A stretch of DNA of 64,000 nt from Methylocella sp. (GCA_037200525.1 JBBCGG010000001.1:1096501-1160500); one strand, 5' to 3'. Positions 1 through 8,428 are shown, numbered from the stretch's first letter. The notes: generated from the sequence alone by a model not told the origin. Translations and numbers: made by a program.

Positions 1-1284
1 CGGCTCCAATACATCATGTTCTCGAACGCCTCTCAGGCGCAGCATATCATCGCCTGCAATGGCGCCGATGGCGTCCTCCTTTACGACGGGACCACATGGA
101 GCAAGGCGCCCATCACCGGCGATGGAATCGACCCGACGCAATTCATTCAAGTCAACGCATATCAGCAACGCCTCTGGTTCGTTCAGAATAACTCGACGGA
201 CGTCATTTTCTTAACCACTGTCGGAGGCATCCAGGGCGCCGCTCAGACCTTCCCCCTCGGTCAATTGATGACCAAGGGCGGATTTCTCATGGCGATCGGG
301 ACATGGACGGTCGACACCCGGCAGAATGTCGATGAATATATCGCGTTTATGACGTCCCGCGGTGAGGTCATCGTCTTTGCCGGGACGGATCCGACCACGG
401 CGAGTACCTTCCAGCTCGTCGGTCGATATCAGATCGGCTCGCCGATAGAGCGCCGCTGCTTTCTGCGCATCTCCGGCGATCTGATGATTATCACCGTCGA
501 CGGCGTCGTCGGCATGTCGGAGATGTTGTCCACCGATCGCGCGGCGGCAAACAGGGTTTCGCTGACGTCGATCATCATGAATCAGATGGCGTTGGCCGCA
601 CAGCAATTTAAGAATAATTTTGGTTGGCAGCTGATTGAATTCCCTCTGGGAACGCTCGCCATCCTGAATATCCCGATGCAAGAAAACGCCTTCCAGATGC
701 AATTCGTGATGAACACCATCATCGGGGCCTGGTCGCGCTTCATCGGGATCGATCCGAGCACGGGGTTGCAATCGCCGCTGTTCGGGATTAACGCCAATTG
801 CTGGGAAGTCGACGCCGCGGATAATATTTTCTGGGGCGGCAATAACGGCACTGTTTTTCAATGGAATGTCGGATCTGGAGACGGGAAGCAGCCGATTTGC
901 TGCATCGTCAAGGGCGCCTATAATTCGTTCGGAAACGCGGCGCAACTGAAGCGCTATACGAGCTTGCAGGCGCTGATCACTGCGTCGGCCAATCCTGTAC
1001 CCTCCATCGGGATCGACGTAGATTTCAAGAATGCCGCGACATTCTCGACGGAGCAGCCAGTTACCACATCGCAAGCGCTGTGGAATCAGGTCAAATGGGG
1101 CCAGTTCAATTGGGGTAATGCGCCGGGCATCACAAATAACTGGCTGTCTCCCCAAGGGATCGGGCATTACGTCTCGGTCTGGACGAAAGTCACGACCCAG
1201 CAGAACCCGAATAATCCGTCCGCTACGAGCAATTTACAGCTGAACGGGTGGAATATCTTGGCGGAACGAGGGGCATTTATTTGA
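1..1284 (+). CDS. Phage structural protein, tail/DNA-stabilisation-like (5' end outside window)
   Basis: The reading frame is open from base 1, so the 5' end lies outside the window and the first ATG at 16 is probably internal. The visible ~427 residues are rich in short beta-strand repeats with many Gly, Asn, Trp and Phe residues and no membrane segment. The protein stands first in a run of coupled genes that includes an S74 chaperone protein and a transglycosylase-like protein. In P22-like podoviruses the packaged-DNA stabilisation/tail protein gp10 sits just upstream of the ejection proteins, and this protein has a similar style. That family assignment is inference; phage structural gene is the safe statement. 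Its stop overlaps the likely start of the next gene. Confidence 0.65.
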   Translation, partial: RLQYIMFSNASQAQHIIACNGADGVLLYDGTTWSKAPITGDGIDPTQFIQVNAYQQRLWFVQNNSTDVIFLTTVGGIQGAAQTFPLGQLMTKGGFLMAIGTWTVDTRQNVDEYIAFMTSRGEVIVFAGTDPTTASTFQLVGRYQIGSPIERRCFLRISGDLMIITVDGVVGMSEMLSTDRAAANRVSLTSIIMNQMALAAQQFKNNFGWQLIEFPLGTLAILNIPMQENAFQMQFVMNTIIGAWSRFIGIDPSTGLQSPLFGINANCWEVDAADNIFWGGNNGTVFQWNVGSGDGKQPICCIVKGAYNSFGNAAQLKRYTSLQALITASANPVPSIGIDVDFKNAATFSTEQPVTTSQALWNQVKWGQFNWGNAPGITNNWLSPQGIGHYVSVWTKVTTQQNPNNPSATSNLQLNGWNILAERGAFI

Positions 1285-1703
1285 ATCTCCTTTTCGGTCA
1301 CGACAAAACAGTTGCAGATTGGGCGTCCAAGAAATTCGGCTCTCCATTGCGCAATTGGTATTGGGCGATTGGGATCATCGATCGTGAAGGGCTCTTGGTT
1401 GGAGCCGCATCATTTCACGATTTCAACGGATCGAACGTCGAGCTCTGCTTTTATGGCCCCGGCGCGATGACGCCGACGATCCTGCGCGGGTTGATGAAGT
1501 TCGCGTTCGTCGGCTTGAAGGTCAATCGCGTGACGGCCCGGATGCCGCGCCAAAATAAAATCGTGATCAAGGCGCTGCCTCGCTTCGGGTTCAAATGCGA
1601 GGGCGTCTTGAAGCGTTACTTCGGCCCGACAAAGCGGCTCGATGCGATCATGTTCGGCATTCTGGCCGCGGATGCTCAAAAATATATTGAGAGGGCGAGA
1701 TGA
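1281..1703 (+). CDS. Phage-encoded GNAT-family acetyltransferase
   Basis: About 140 residues with the fold order of small GNAT N-acetyltransferases: N-terminal LLFGHD segment, a central beta strand (GLLVGAASFHDF), and a C-terminal Gly-Phe strand (ALPRFGFKCEGVLKRYF) typical of the acetyl-CoA fold. Similar short GNAT proteins are common in phage structural operons; the substrate is unknown. I chose the TTG at 1281 because it overlaps the previous stop (TTGA) and has GAGGGG seven bases upstream. A GTG at 1248 would add 11 residues inside the preceding gene and has no visible ribosome site. Its stop overlaps the next ATG (ATGA at 1700-1703), so translation is probably coupled. Confidence 0.7.
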   Translation: MNLLFGHDKTVADWASKKFGSPLRNWYWAIGIIDREGLLVGAASFHDFNGSNVELCFYGPGAMTPTILRGLMKFAFVGLKVNRVTARMPRQNKIVIKALPRFGFKCEGVLKRYFGPTKRLDAIMFGILAADAQKYIERAR

Positions 1704-2713
1704 GTCTCAGTCAGCCGACGCCCCCAAATCCCACACAGACGGCTGACACGCAGCAGGGCTTCAATCAACAAGCCGCGACGCAGCAGGCCGAGCTGAATGA
1801 CGTCAACCAGCAGACGCCTTTTGGGTCCGAAACTTTCACCCAATCCGGGACCAATCCTGACGGGACACCGAAATTCACTGCGACGACGGCGCTGAGCCCG
1901 CAGGAGCAGGGCCTCTTCAACGCGACAGTCGGGACGCAACAGCAAGTCGCGAACGATGCTGGGCAGTTGGCGACGAACCTCGCGCCGTCTCTGACCTCGG
2001 GACCGAACTTGTCGAACGATGCTCTGACCAGCCAGCTGCTGAACATGCAAACCCAATTCATGCAGCCGACATTCACGCAGCAACAGAGCAATCTTGACTC
2101 GCAGCTCGCCGCGCAGGGCATCACGCAGGGGTCGACCGCCTACGATAATGCGGAGCGTTCACTCAATCAGAATCAGACCGGATCGGTTGAAAACGCCATG
2201 GCGCAGGATCAGAACCAAGTCTTCAATCAGGCGCTTCAGAGCTATGAGGCTCCAATCCAGACGCTGGGAACGCTCCTCGGCGAGGGCCAACCTGGCTCGG
2301 TCAGTTCTTCCCTGGTCTCAACACCGCAGGAACAAGTTCAGCCGGCCAATTTCGAGAGCACCGCAGAACAGAATTTCGATCAGCAAAATCAGCAGTTCCA
2401 GAACACGATTTCAGGCCTGTTCAGCATCCCGAGCGCGATTCTCGGTGGATTGGCGAGGGCGCCAGGCACGCCGGCCGCCGGTACTACGTCTGATCGCCGC
2501 GCGAAGCGGGATATCGCTGAGATCGGCCGACTCTTCGATGGCAAGCCCGTCTATCGCTTCCGCTATCACGACGATCCGAAGATGCAAATTGGATTGATGG
2601 CTCAGGATGTGGCCGAGGATTGCCCAGAAGCAGTACATGTCGGCGATGATGGGTTTATGCGCGTGAATTACGAGCGCGCGACCGAGAGCGCGGTGAGGGG
2701 CGTCGATGGCTGA
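1700..2713 (+). CDS. Phage protein with C-terminal S74 intramolecular chaperone domain
   Basis: This 337-residue protein has a Gln/Asn/Thr-rich N-terminal ~250 residues (many QQ and NQ pairs, predicted rod-like or virion-internal). It ends in a segment starting TSDRRAKRDIAEIGRLFDGK and continuing through YRFRYHDDP, IGLMAQDVAEDCPEAV and VNYE, which matches the peptidase S74 / endosialidase chaperone family. In that family the chaperone helps trimer folding and then cleaves itself off just before the Ser of the SD-x-R motif. The domain here is short (~70 residues), so the distal helical part seems reduced. Likely a tail-spike or fibre-associated virion protein. It overlaps both neighbours by a few bases. 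Confidence 0.7.
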   Translation: MSLSQPTPPNPTQTADTQQGFNQQAATQQAELNDVNQQTPFGSETFTQSGTNPDGTPKFTATTALSPQEQGLFNATVGTQQQVANDAGQLATNLAPSLTSGPNLSNDALTSQLLNMQTQFMQPTFTQQQSNLDSQLAAQGITQGSTAYDNAERSLNQNQTGSVENAMAQDQNQVFNQALQSYEAPIQTLGTLLGEGQPGSVSSSLVSTPQEQVQPANFESTAEQNFDQQNQQFQNTISGLFSIPSAILGGLARAPGTPAAGTTSDRRAKRDIAEIGRLFDGKPVYRFRYHDDPKMQIGLMAQDVAEDCPEAVHVGDDGFMRVNYERATESAVRGVDG

Positions 2714-4319
2714 TCCGTCTACCGATGGCCTTGGCGCGGCGCTTGCGGCCTCGCCGAACTTCATCAATCCGGCTTACGCGACGCCGGCGCAGCGACAGCA
2801 GCTCTACGCCTATGCTAACGAGCTTATGAAGCCGCAGCCGGTGAAAAGCGTGGCGCAGGGATTTGGCGAGCTCGCGCGCGCCCTCGTTGGAGGGTACACG
2901 GGTCATCTCGCAGATCAGCAGGAGCAGGCATCCCGCGCGCTTGACCAGCAGCAGCTTACGAATTCCGTCGGCGCCGCCTATTCTCCGGCCGGCTCGCCGC
3001 AGCCTGGCGCCGCGCCGAGCCCGCAAGCGAATGGAGCGGACACTTTGGCTCCGTACCGGGAAGCCATCGCATCCAACGAAAGCGCGGGAAGCGGCGATTA
3101 TGCGGCGGTCGGTCCCGATACCGGCAACGGCAATCGGGCCATCGGCCGTTACGGCATTATGGCCTCAAACGTCCCGCAATGGACGCAAGAAGCGCTTGGC
3201 AAGCAAATGTCGCCTCAAGAATTTGCCGCCGATCGGCAGGCTCAAGACGCAGTCTTCAACCACAAATTTGGGCAATATCTCGCCCAAACGGGCAATCCGC
3301 AAGACGCAGCGTCGATGTGGTTCACCGGAAAGCCTCAGGCTCAGGCAGGCGATGTGCAGGATTCCCTTGGCACGACGGCGCCGGCATATGTCCAGAAATT
3401 CAATTCGGCGCTCGGATCCGCTCCAGCGGCGCAAGCCATAAGCGGTGCGATACGTCTCGCAGGTCCAGTACCGACCCCGAACACTTCACCGCGGCCCATG
3501 CCAGCTGCGGCTCCTCCCGCGGCGCCGGTTGGTGGCGCGCAGCCACCGGTATCGGCGGGGGCGATCGGCGCTGTTCTCGCCAATCCGAATATCGATCCGG
3601 GCGTCAAACATCAGCTGCTGGAAACCATTGCGCCGCGGCCGATGACCGATGCGCTCGGAAACACGGGCATCTCTTATCAGAACCAGGCCCCCGGCGCGCC
3701 GATCTTCCGCGCCGGCGTGCTCAGTCATGTCGGTCCGGATGGGACGGTCCCGACCGTCCTCGGTGGATCAGAGCAAAATCCGACGAACAAAATCGCCGTT
3801 CCGACAGTGCCCGGTGCGCCATCTGGTATTCCGGCGCCGGGTTCGGATAGCGTCGGCTCGGCGATCTTGGGTCCAAACTCGGCGGTCGGGTCAATCGTAC
3901 GGCAGGGACAGGCCAACGCGGCGCAGGGCGCAAATACTCTTGCCAAGCAGGGCGCCGCTTCGGCGCGATATCAGGCGGCGCAGGAAGCGGGCCCGCAGCT
4001 CATGGCTGCGTCCTATCCGCTTCGCCAATTGCAGGCCATCATCGCCAAGAATGGCGGTTTGTTGCCGAGCGGTGAGGGCTCCGAACAATTGATGCACGGC
4101 TTGTCCGTCGTGAACATGTTGGGCACACTCATGGGGCATCCCGTCGCCGACGCGGACTCCAATCTTCCCACTCTGGAACTGCTGAAAAAATACGGGATGC
4201 AGGCCGCGCAGGCGCAAGCCCAGTCATTGGGCCTTCATACCAATTTGGGCCTCGAATCCGCCGAGATCACTTCGCCGAACCCGGCGTTGAGGCCCGGCCA
4301 ACGCCCATCTTATCGATAA
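2706..4319 (+). CDS. Lytic-transglycosylase-like phage ejection protein (main frame; see frameshift)
   Basis: A 537-residue protein that overlaps the preceding gene by 8 bases. Residues about 115-235 resemble phage lysozyme/transglycosylase domains: PYREAIASNESAGSGDY carries a Glu in the position expected for catalysis, followed by GNRAIGRYGIM, QDAVFNHKFGQYL and a Trp-containing segment. The flanks are Pro/Ala/Gly-rich and low in complexity, as in virion ejection proteins that locally open peptidoglycan during DNA entry. The frame ends at 4319 in the middle of what looks like a helical C-terminal domain that continues in the +1 frame (see the next gene and the findings). The enzyme family is inferred from motif style only. 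Confidence 0.6.
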   Translation: MADPSTDGLGAALAASPNFINPAYATPAQRQQLYAYANELMKPQPVKSVAQGFGELARALVGGYTGHLADQQEQASRALDQQQLTNSVGAAYSPAGSPQPGAAPSPQANGADTLAPYREAIASNESAGSGDYAAVGPDTGNGNRAIGRYGIMASNVPQWTQEALGKQMSPQEFAADRQAQDAVFNHKFGQYLAQTGNPQDAASMWFTGKPQAQAGDVQDSLGTTAPAYVQKFNSALGSAPAAQAISGAIRLAGPVPTPNTSPRPMPAAAPPAAPVGGAQPPVSAGAIGAVLANPNIDPGVKHQLLETIAPRPMTDALGNTGISYQNQAPGAPIFRAGVLSHVGPDGTVPTVLGGSEQNPTNKIAVPTVPGAPSGIPAPGSDSVGSAILGPNSAVGSIVRQGQANAAQGANTLAKQGAASARYQAAQEAGPQLMAASYPLRQLQAIIAKNGGLLPSGEGSEQLMHGLSVVNMLGTLMGHPVADADSNLPTLELLKKYGMQAAQAQAQSLGLHTNLGLESAEITSPNPALRPGQRPSYR

Positions 4320-4602
4320 TCTTGTGAGGCTTAATCAGGTCGCGCAGAAAAAAGCGCAGTTCGAGCACGATCTTTTCCTCAAGAATGGGCAGGGGCCCGA
4401 CGCTTACGATAACGCGACGGCAGCCTGGCAGGAAGCCACGACGGGAAAGAATGCCATTCCCCTCGCGTCCGCGAAATTCGGGCACACTTACGAATATCAG
4501 GGCCAAAAACGCGTGATCGTCCCCAGCACTGATGTGAGCGGATTTTCGGTCTATTCGCCCGACGATCCGCTCGTCGCCGACGCCGGACCGCGGGAGAAAT
4601 AA
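4291..4602 (+). CDS. C-terminal continuation of the ejection protein, or separate small phage gene
   Basis: This frame is open from 4291 and the first start-like codon is a GTG at 4324 without a ribosome site, giving 92 residues. Read from 4291, it gives GPANAHLIDNLVRLNQVAQ, which joins smoothly to the end of the preceding frame (SPNPALRPG). It continues as a charged helix and a short beta segment (FGHTYEYQGQKRVIVP). I therefore think it is the C-terminal ~100 residues of the same ejection protein, separated by a +1 frame change within 4291-4316. It may be a programmed shift, a mutation or a sequence error. It ends directly before the ATG of the next gene at 4603. Confidence 0.5.
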   Translation, partial: GPANAHLIDNLVRLNQVAQKKAQFEHDLFLKNGQGPDAYDNATAAWQEATTGKNAIPLASAKFGHTYEYQGQKRVIVPSTDVSGFSVYSPDDPLVADAGPREK

Positions 4603-6786
4603 ATGGCCGCGATCATCGATCCGGATGAATTGTCGGAGGCGCAGGCCCAATTGGCCGCTCAAGGAACGACGGGACCCGGCGCTGTGCCGCCGACCGCTGC
4701 GCAATCGTTCGGCGCCATCACGGATCCGGATGAATTGGCGCAAGCAAACACCGTTATGCGGGAGCGTCAGCAATCTCGGGTTTCGGGATCGCTGAACCCA
4801 GCTGGCGTCGAGACCGATCCTTCGCATGGTCAAGTCATGCAGGCGCAGCCGCCGAAAAGTTTTTGGGAAAATGTAGGCGATGTCGGTCGCATGCTAACCT
4901 CGGAAATCCCGTTTTCCGATCGCATTGCGGCGGCAGGCGATACGCTTACAGCGAATCTGCCCATGCCTGATTGGTTGAGACCTGATTGGTTGCCGGCTGA
5001 TTGGTGGAAAACAGGGCCTGGAAAATCGACTGATTATGCCGGCAATCTCCGGGATGAACGGATGCAAAATGCGACCGTCGAAGCGGCGCATCCAATTCTA
5101 TCAAAAATCCTGGGCTTTGGCGGCGGCGCGGCGGGGATCGCAGCGACTGCCCCTGAGTCCGCCTTAGCTGCGGGCGCGGGATTAGGGGAAAGAGCGCTCG
5201 CCGGCGGATTGACCGGTGCTGGTTATGGAGGCGTGCAAGGAGCGTCAAGCGCCCCAGATTTGACGGATGTCGGCGATGCAGCATCAAGGACAGCTCGAGG
5301 CGCCATAGTTGGTCTCAGCACCGGCGCCGCGCTTCCGATCGCCGCCGGCGGCATTGGCTCCGGGTATGCCGGCATTGCGGATCTCGTCAATGGAGGCGCG
5401 CCGGGCATTTCGCGCGCGGCGCAGAAACAGTTGATTCCGGCGATTGAGGCCGACACGCCCCAGATGGTTCAGGCCAATCTCGCGCGCCTTGGCGATCAAG
5501 GGATGCTGGCGGACGCTGGGCCCGCGCTCACAGGAAAAGCCCAGGGCGCTTCGCTCAATAGTGACGAAGGCCGCACCATTTTGGGGACAGCGCTGGCAGG
5601 GAGAGACGCAGGAACGAACAATCGTCTAAATCAGGACTTAATCGCCGCGATCGGGCCGGCGCAGAGCCCACAAGCGGTCACTGATGCCATCGTCGCCCAG
5701 CGAACGGCCATTCACGCTCCTCTGCCGCAGATTTTCACGAACGCTGGTCCGGTCGATACGTCGAATGTCTTGGCGGATATCGGCCAGCGCTTGAATACAG
5801 CGCGCGGTCCCGAAGCAGCGGTGCTCGCGTGGGCGCGGGACTATCTGATGCAGGATGCCCAGGACGCCGAAGGCAATCCGATCAGGGTTCCCGTGACCAG
5901 GGCCGAGACGCTGCAGAATGCCAAAATGGCGATCGACATGCTAATTGATCGGGGTGATCTGACTTTGGGCGTGCAGCCCGGCGCCGTGAGCAAATCGCAG
6001 GGTTCAATTGGCGCGGTCAGAGCGGGACTGAACAGAGCGCTGCGCGATCAAGTACCGGGCTACGCCGATATTATGGATCGGTCGTCGGCGCTGGCTCGGG
6101 GCGCGGATGCAATCGAAACTGGCAACTCCATCCTGAGTTCGGGCCAGGGTGCAGTTCACCCAGCCGACCTGAACACTCAAATGCAGAATATGACGCCGGA
6201 GGAGATCGCGGGTTTGCGCGTCGGCGCGAGAGGTGCGATTGATCGCACCGTCGGCACAAAGGCAAATGACCTCGCCGCGCTGCGCAGCGCTATGCAGGGG
6301 GAGGGCGGGTGGAATGAGGCAAAACTTGCGAGCATCTTCGGAGCCGGACCGACCAGCGACATAGTCAATTCGATCGACCGGAACACGGTATTCAGAAACA
6401 CGAACCAGACCGTTAATCAGGGTTCGCAGACCGCGCAGCGCACGGCCGCCGCAGCGGCAATGAAGCCGGGAGCGGCGACGGGCGGTATCCCGCTGATCAA
6501 CCCCAATATGACGTTGACCGGCGCGCTGATGACGCCCGTGAAGGCGATGGGCAACGCTCTGCTCAATCAGATGCGTCCCGACCCAACGAGATCATATGGC
6601 GAAATCGCCCGCGTTCTGAGCGCGCAAGGGCCGCAGCGCGATGCCTATACTTCAGCTTTAGTTGACGCGTTGATGCGTCGGGGCGCAAATGCGGCCAGAG
6701 GGCAGGCAGTTGGAAACAATACGGCGATGGCTGCAGCGCTTATCGGCGGCCCGTACGCGAACGATCGACTGCAAAGGCCGCAATGA
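4603..6786 (+). CDS. Large phage virion/ejection-like protein
   Basis: A 727-residue protein starting immediately after the previous stop (TAAATG). The N-terminus carries two copies of a short motif (IIDPDEL at ~5 and ITDPDEL at ~40). A Trp-rich stretch follows at ~125-135 (PMPDWLRPDWLPADWW), then a Gly/Ala-rich hydrophobic stretch at ~165-270 that could insert in a membrane, and a long helical C-terminal half. Size, position after the transglycosylase-like protein and composition suit a DNA-ejection/internal virion protein (analogous to P22 gp16 or gp20), but I recognise no family. It is the last gene of the plus-strand phage run and converges on the minus-strand cassette. Confidence 0.6.
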   Translation: MAAIIDPDELSEAQAQLAAQGTTGPGAVPPTAAQSFGAITDPDELAQANTVMRERQQSRVSGSLNPAGVETDPSHGQVMQAQPPKSFWENVGDVGRMLTSEIPFSDRIAAAGDTLTANLPMPDWLRPDWLPADWWKTGPGKSTDYAGNLRDERMQNATVEAAHPILSKILGFGGGAAGIAATAPESALAAGAGLGERALAGGLTGAGYGGVQGASSAPDLTDVGDAASRTARGAIVGLSTGAALPIAAGGIGSGYAGIADLVNGGAPGISRAAQKQLIPAIEADTPQMVQANLARLGDQGMLADAGPALTGKAQGASLNSDEGRTILGTALAGRDAGTNNRLNQDLIAAIGPAQSPQAVTDAIVAQRTAIHAPLPQIFTNAGPVDTSNVLADIGQRLNTARGPEAAVLAWARDYLMQDAQDAEGNPIRVPVTRAETLQNAKMAIDMLIDRGDLTLGVQPGAVSKSQGSIGAVRAGLNRALRDQVPGYADIMDRSSALARGADAIETGNSILSSGQGAVHPADLNTQMQNMTPEEIAGLRVGARGAIDRTVGTKANDLAALRSAMQGEGGWNEAKLASIFGAGPTSDIVNSIDRNTVFRNTNQTVNQGSQTAQRTAAAAAMKPGAATGGIPLINPNMTLTGALMTPVKAMGNALLNQMRPDPTRSYGEIARVLSAQGPQRDAYTSALVDALMRRGANAARGQAVGNNTAMAAALIGGPYANDRLQRPQ

Positions 6787-7180
6787 TGCCGCTGATCCCG
6801 ATGGTCATGCAGAACGCGATCGCCCCCCAAAATGAAACATCGGCGATCTTATAGGCCAAGGTCTGATAACCCCAGATCAGGGCGAATAGAATTGATGAGC
6901 AGACGATGATCGCAAACAAACGAGACCTTGCCTCTGAACTACAAATTAGCGCCTTCAGACCGCGCCTGAGCACCTTCAGACCGCGCCAAATGTTGACCAC
7001 CAGAATCCAAACCCAAGCCACAGTGAAAATGGCGTATGCAGTTGCGGCGAAAAGAGTCCAAAGATTTAGGGTCATGATCCCGGTGGTACGGTCCGCCGCA
7101 AGCAGATCGATAATGAGAATGACGGCAACTATCCACACAACGATCTTTACCAATCGCCCCACGCCGGCCTCGCGGTTCAT
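6740..7180 (-). CDS. Small multi-pass membrane protein (unknown function)
   Basis: 146 residues with about four hydrophobic segments: VKIVVWIVAVILIIDLLAA, an aromatic segment near residues 40-65, RLFAIIVCSSILFALIWGY, and FWGAIAFCMTIGISGIIAAF. Basic residues lie between the second and third (RRGLKAL). It begins one base after the stop of the 52-aa gene upstream, making a coupled cassette of three small membrane proteins on the strand opposite the phage structural genes. A lysis or holin-like role is possible but unsupported by any specific motif. Its 3' end overlaps the end of the 727-aa phage gene by 47 bases. Confidence 0.55.
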   Translation of the reverse strand: MNREAGVGRLVKIVVWIVAVILIIDLLAADRTTGIMTLNLWTLFAATAYAIFTVAWVWILVVNIWRGLKVLRRGLKALICSSEARSRLFAIIVCSSILFALIWGYQTLAYKIADVSFWGAIAFCMTIGISGIIAAFAVDRSRTGRR

Positions 7181-7181
7181 T

Positions 7182-7340
7182 TCAATGCGCTGGCCAGAAC
7201 GACTTGATGACGAGAAGCAAGACGCCGAACAGGTTGAGGACTGCCATCCACTTAACGATAGCCATGTCAGATCGAATAACAGCGAGATCGGCCCGGATTT
7301 CCGCGAAAGACTGCGACAGGCCGTTCGAGGTTTCGCTCAT
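7182..7340 (-). CDS. 52-aa single-span membrane protein
   Basis: A small gene encoding MSETSNGLSQSFAEIRADLA followed by a charged helix, then one membrane span (WMAVLNLFGVLLLVIKSFW). The ATG at 7340 overlaps the stop of the upstream DUF1640-like gene (ATGA), and its own stop lies one base before the ATG of the 146-aa membrane protein, so both junctions indicate translational coupling. Its design (short amphipathic coiled coil plus one C-terminal membrane span) mirrors the upstream 86-aa protein, suggesting that the two pair with one another. Function unknown. Confidence 0.6.
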   Translation of the reverse strand: MSETSNGLSQSFAEIRADLAVIRSDMAIVKWMAVLNLFGVLLLVIKSFWPAH

Positions 7341-7597
7341 TTCCCAAAGACCTTAATCAGCGAAACGATTGCTCCTAAGATAACGATGGTCTGAAATCCT
7401 ATCGCTCCGATGATCCATTTCAGGATGTCAGTTTTTGCTTCGGCTATTTCAGTTTTGAGGTCGGATTTGGTAGCTAAATCGCCATGCGCCGCTTCGCCAA
7501 GCGCTTCCGCGATCGCGTCTGCCTGCTCGGTCGTGAAATTGCCTTTGTCCCGGAGGGTGCGGGACAGGCGCAGCGTATCGAATAGGATCGTGCTCAT
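7337..7597 (-). CDS. DUF1640-like coiled-coil membrane protein
   Basis: 86 residues: an N-terminal helix FDTLRLSRTLRDKGNFTTEQ, a predicted coiled coil (ADAIAEALGEAAHGDLATK, then SDLKTEIAEAKTDI), and one C-terminal membrane span (IIGAIGFQTIVILGAIVSLI). This matches the layout of bacterial DUF1640 / CCDC90-like proteins, which are short coiled-coil membrane proteins related to the mitochondrial MCU regulator family. Their role in bacteria is not established, and they are frequent near prophages and plasmids. It overlaps the 52-aa gene by 4 bases and is first of the three-gene cassette. Confidence 0.65.
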   Translation of the reverse strand: MSTILFDTLRLSRTLRDKGNFTTEQADAIAEALGEAAHGDLATKSDLKTEIAEAKTDILKWIIGAIGFQTIVILGAIVSLIKVFGK

Positions 7598-7679
7598 TTT
7601 ACGCGGTCCTTAAGATCCATTTTACCCAATCCGATCAGTTCAAAGATCAAGCACCTAGTCGGGTGGACATTAAGATAGA

Positions 7680-7883
7680 TCATTTCCTCTCTTTTGTGGC
7701 TGCTAGACCAAGTTCTATGAGGCGACGCGCAGCCTCCGGCCTTGTCGGCAAATCTGATTGTCGCGCCCGCCACTGATCTAGCGCTGCTATGGCGTCAGCC
7801 CGCATCCGAACACCGATGGACAGATTCGTCCCCGTCGCCGGACGCCCACGTTTATTTTTTGATTGCATGTCATCATAAATCAT
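7680..7883 (-). CDS. Ribbon-helix-helix transcriptional regulator (antitoxin-like)
   Basis: 67 residues from the ATG at 7883, or 62 from the ATG at 7868. A basic N-terminus (SKNKRGRPATG) precedes a beta strand (TNLSIGVRMRADAI) and two helices (ALDQWRARQ, RPEAARRLIELGL). This is the usual order of MetJ/Arc-type ribbon-helix-helix proteins. Such proteins bind palindromic operators and often repress their own gene. An 8-bp inverted repeat with a central palindrome at 7869-7897 lies directly on the start region, supporting autoregulation and making the 7868 start attractive. No toxin partner is obvious next to it. Confidence 0.6.
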   Translation of the reverse strand: MIYDDMQSKNKRGRPATGTNLSIGVRMRADAIAALDQWRARQSDLPTRPEAARRLIELGLAATKERK

Positions 7884-7897
7884 GATTACATGATGAC
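7869..7897. promoter_or_regulatory. Dyad-symmetric operator-like site at the RHH gene start
   Basis: GTCATCAT (7869-7876) is the inverted partner of ATGATGAC (7890-7897), and the centre holds an 8-bp perfect palindrome ATCATGAT (7879-7886). The site covers the ATG at 7883 and ends just upstream of the alternative ATG at 7868. Short AT-rich dyads of this kind are typical binding sites for ribbon-helix-helix dimers. Binding is inferred from position only. Confidence 0.4.
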
Positions 7898-8068
7898 GTA
7901 AATTAGAGCGGGCCGCAAGGGGACTGGTACTCCCCGAGCAGCCCTAACCCCAGCGAGAAAAGGGCTTCTTCGCCATGGCTAAGATAGATAATATCATACC
8001 GTCGAATAGATGCGGAGGTCTATCCGGCACCCATACGGATAGACCAAGCCGTCGTATGATTATGAGCT

Positions 8069-8428
8069 ATGCCCCAGCGGCGGCGCTTCTGCCGGGGGCC
8101 CGTCCTCTCTGCTGGGATCGGAATTACCACTGCCTCGGCGGATCCCGTCCTCGCGGAGATTGAGGACCACAAAGTCAAATACGACACTATGATTAAGATC
8201 GGCGAAGCGACCGGCGGAGGCGGACCGGACTACTCGGTGTCTACCTGCGCTGAGTGGGATGCTATGTTTAAGATCGCCGAGACGGTGCCGACTACTTTGG
8301 CGGGCATCATCGCCCTCTGTGATTATCTGCTCCAGGTCGGCGAGTTCCAGGACGGCATCTACGATGGGATCGAGTGTACGATTCTGGAAAGCATTCGCGC
8401 TTCGCTGCGCAATATTCCCGCTGCCTAA
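8069..8428 (+). CDS. Small conserved-type hypothetical protein
   Basis: 119 residues from the only ATG in the frame; the first ~15 residues are very basic (PQRRRFCRG) and may not be translated. The body starts TTASADPVLAEIEDHKVKYDTMI and continues as an amphipathic helical protein (AEWDAMFKIAETVPTTLAGI, then ALCDYLLQVGEFQDG) ending SIRASLRNIPAA. The DPVL-x-x-IE-x-H opening is common in small alphaproteobacterial helical proteins found in prophages and islands, whose function is not known. No ribosome site is clear. Confidence 0.5.
   Translation: MPQRRRFCRGPVLSAGIGITTASADPVLAEIEDHKVKYDTMIKIGEATGGGGPDYSVSTCAEWDAMFKIAETVPTTLAGIIALCDYLLQVGEFQDGIYDGIECTILESIRASLRNIPAA

Noticed and set aside
211-1167. 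318-codon minus-strand frame in the phage region
   Set aside because: Antisense shadow of the phage structural protein: Arg-rich composition, no ribosome site.
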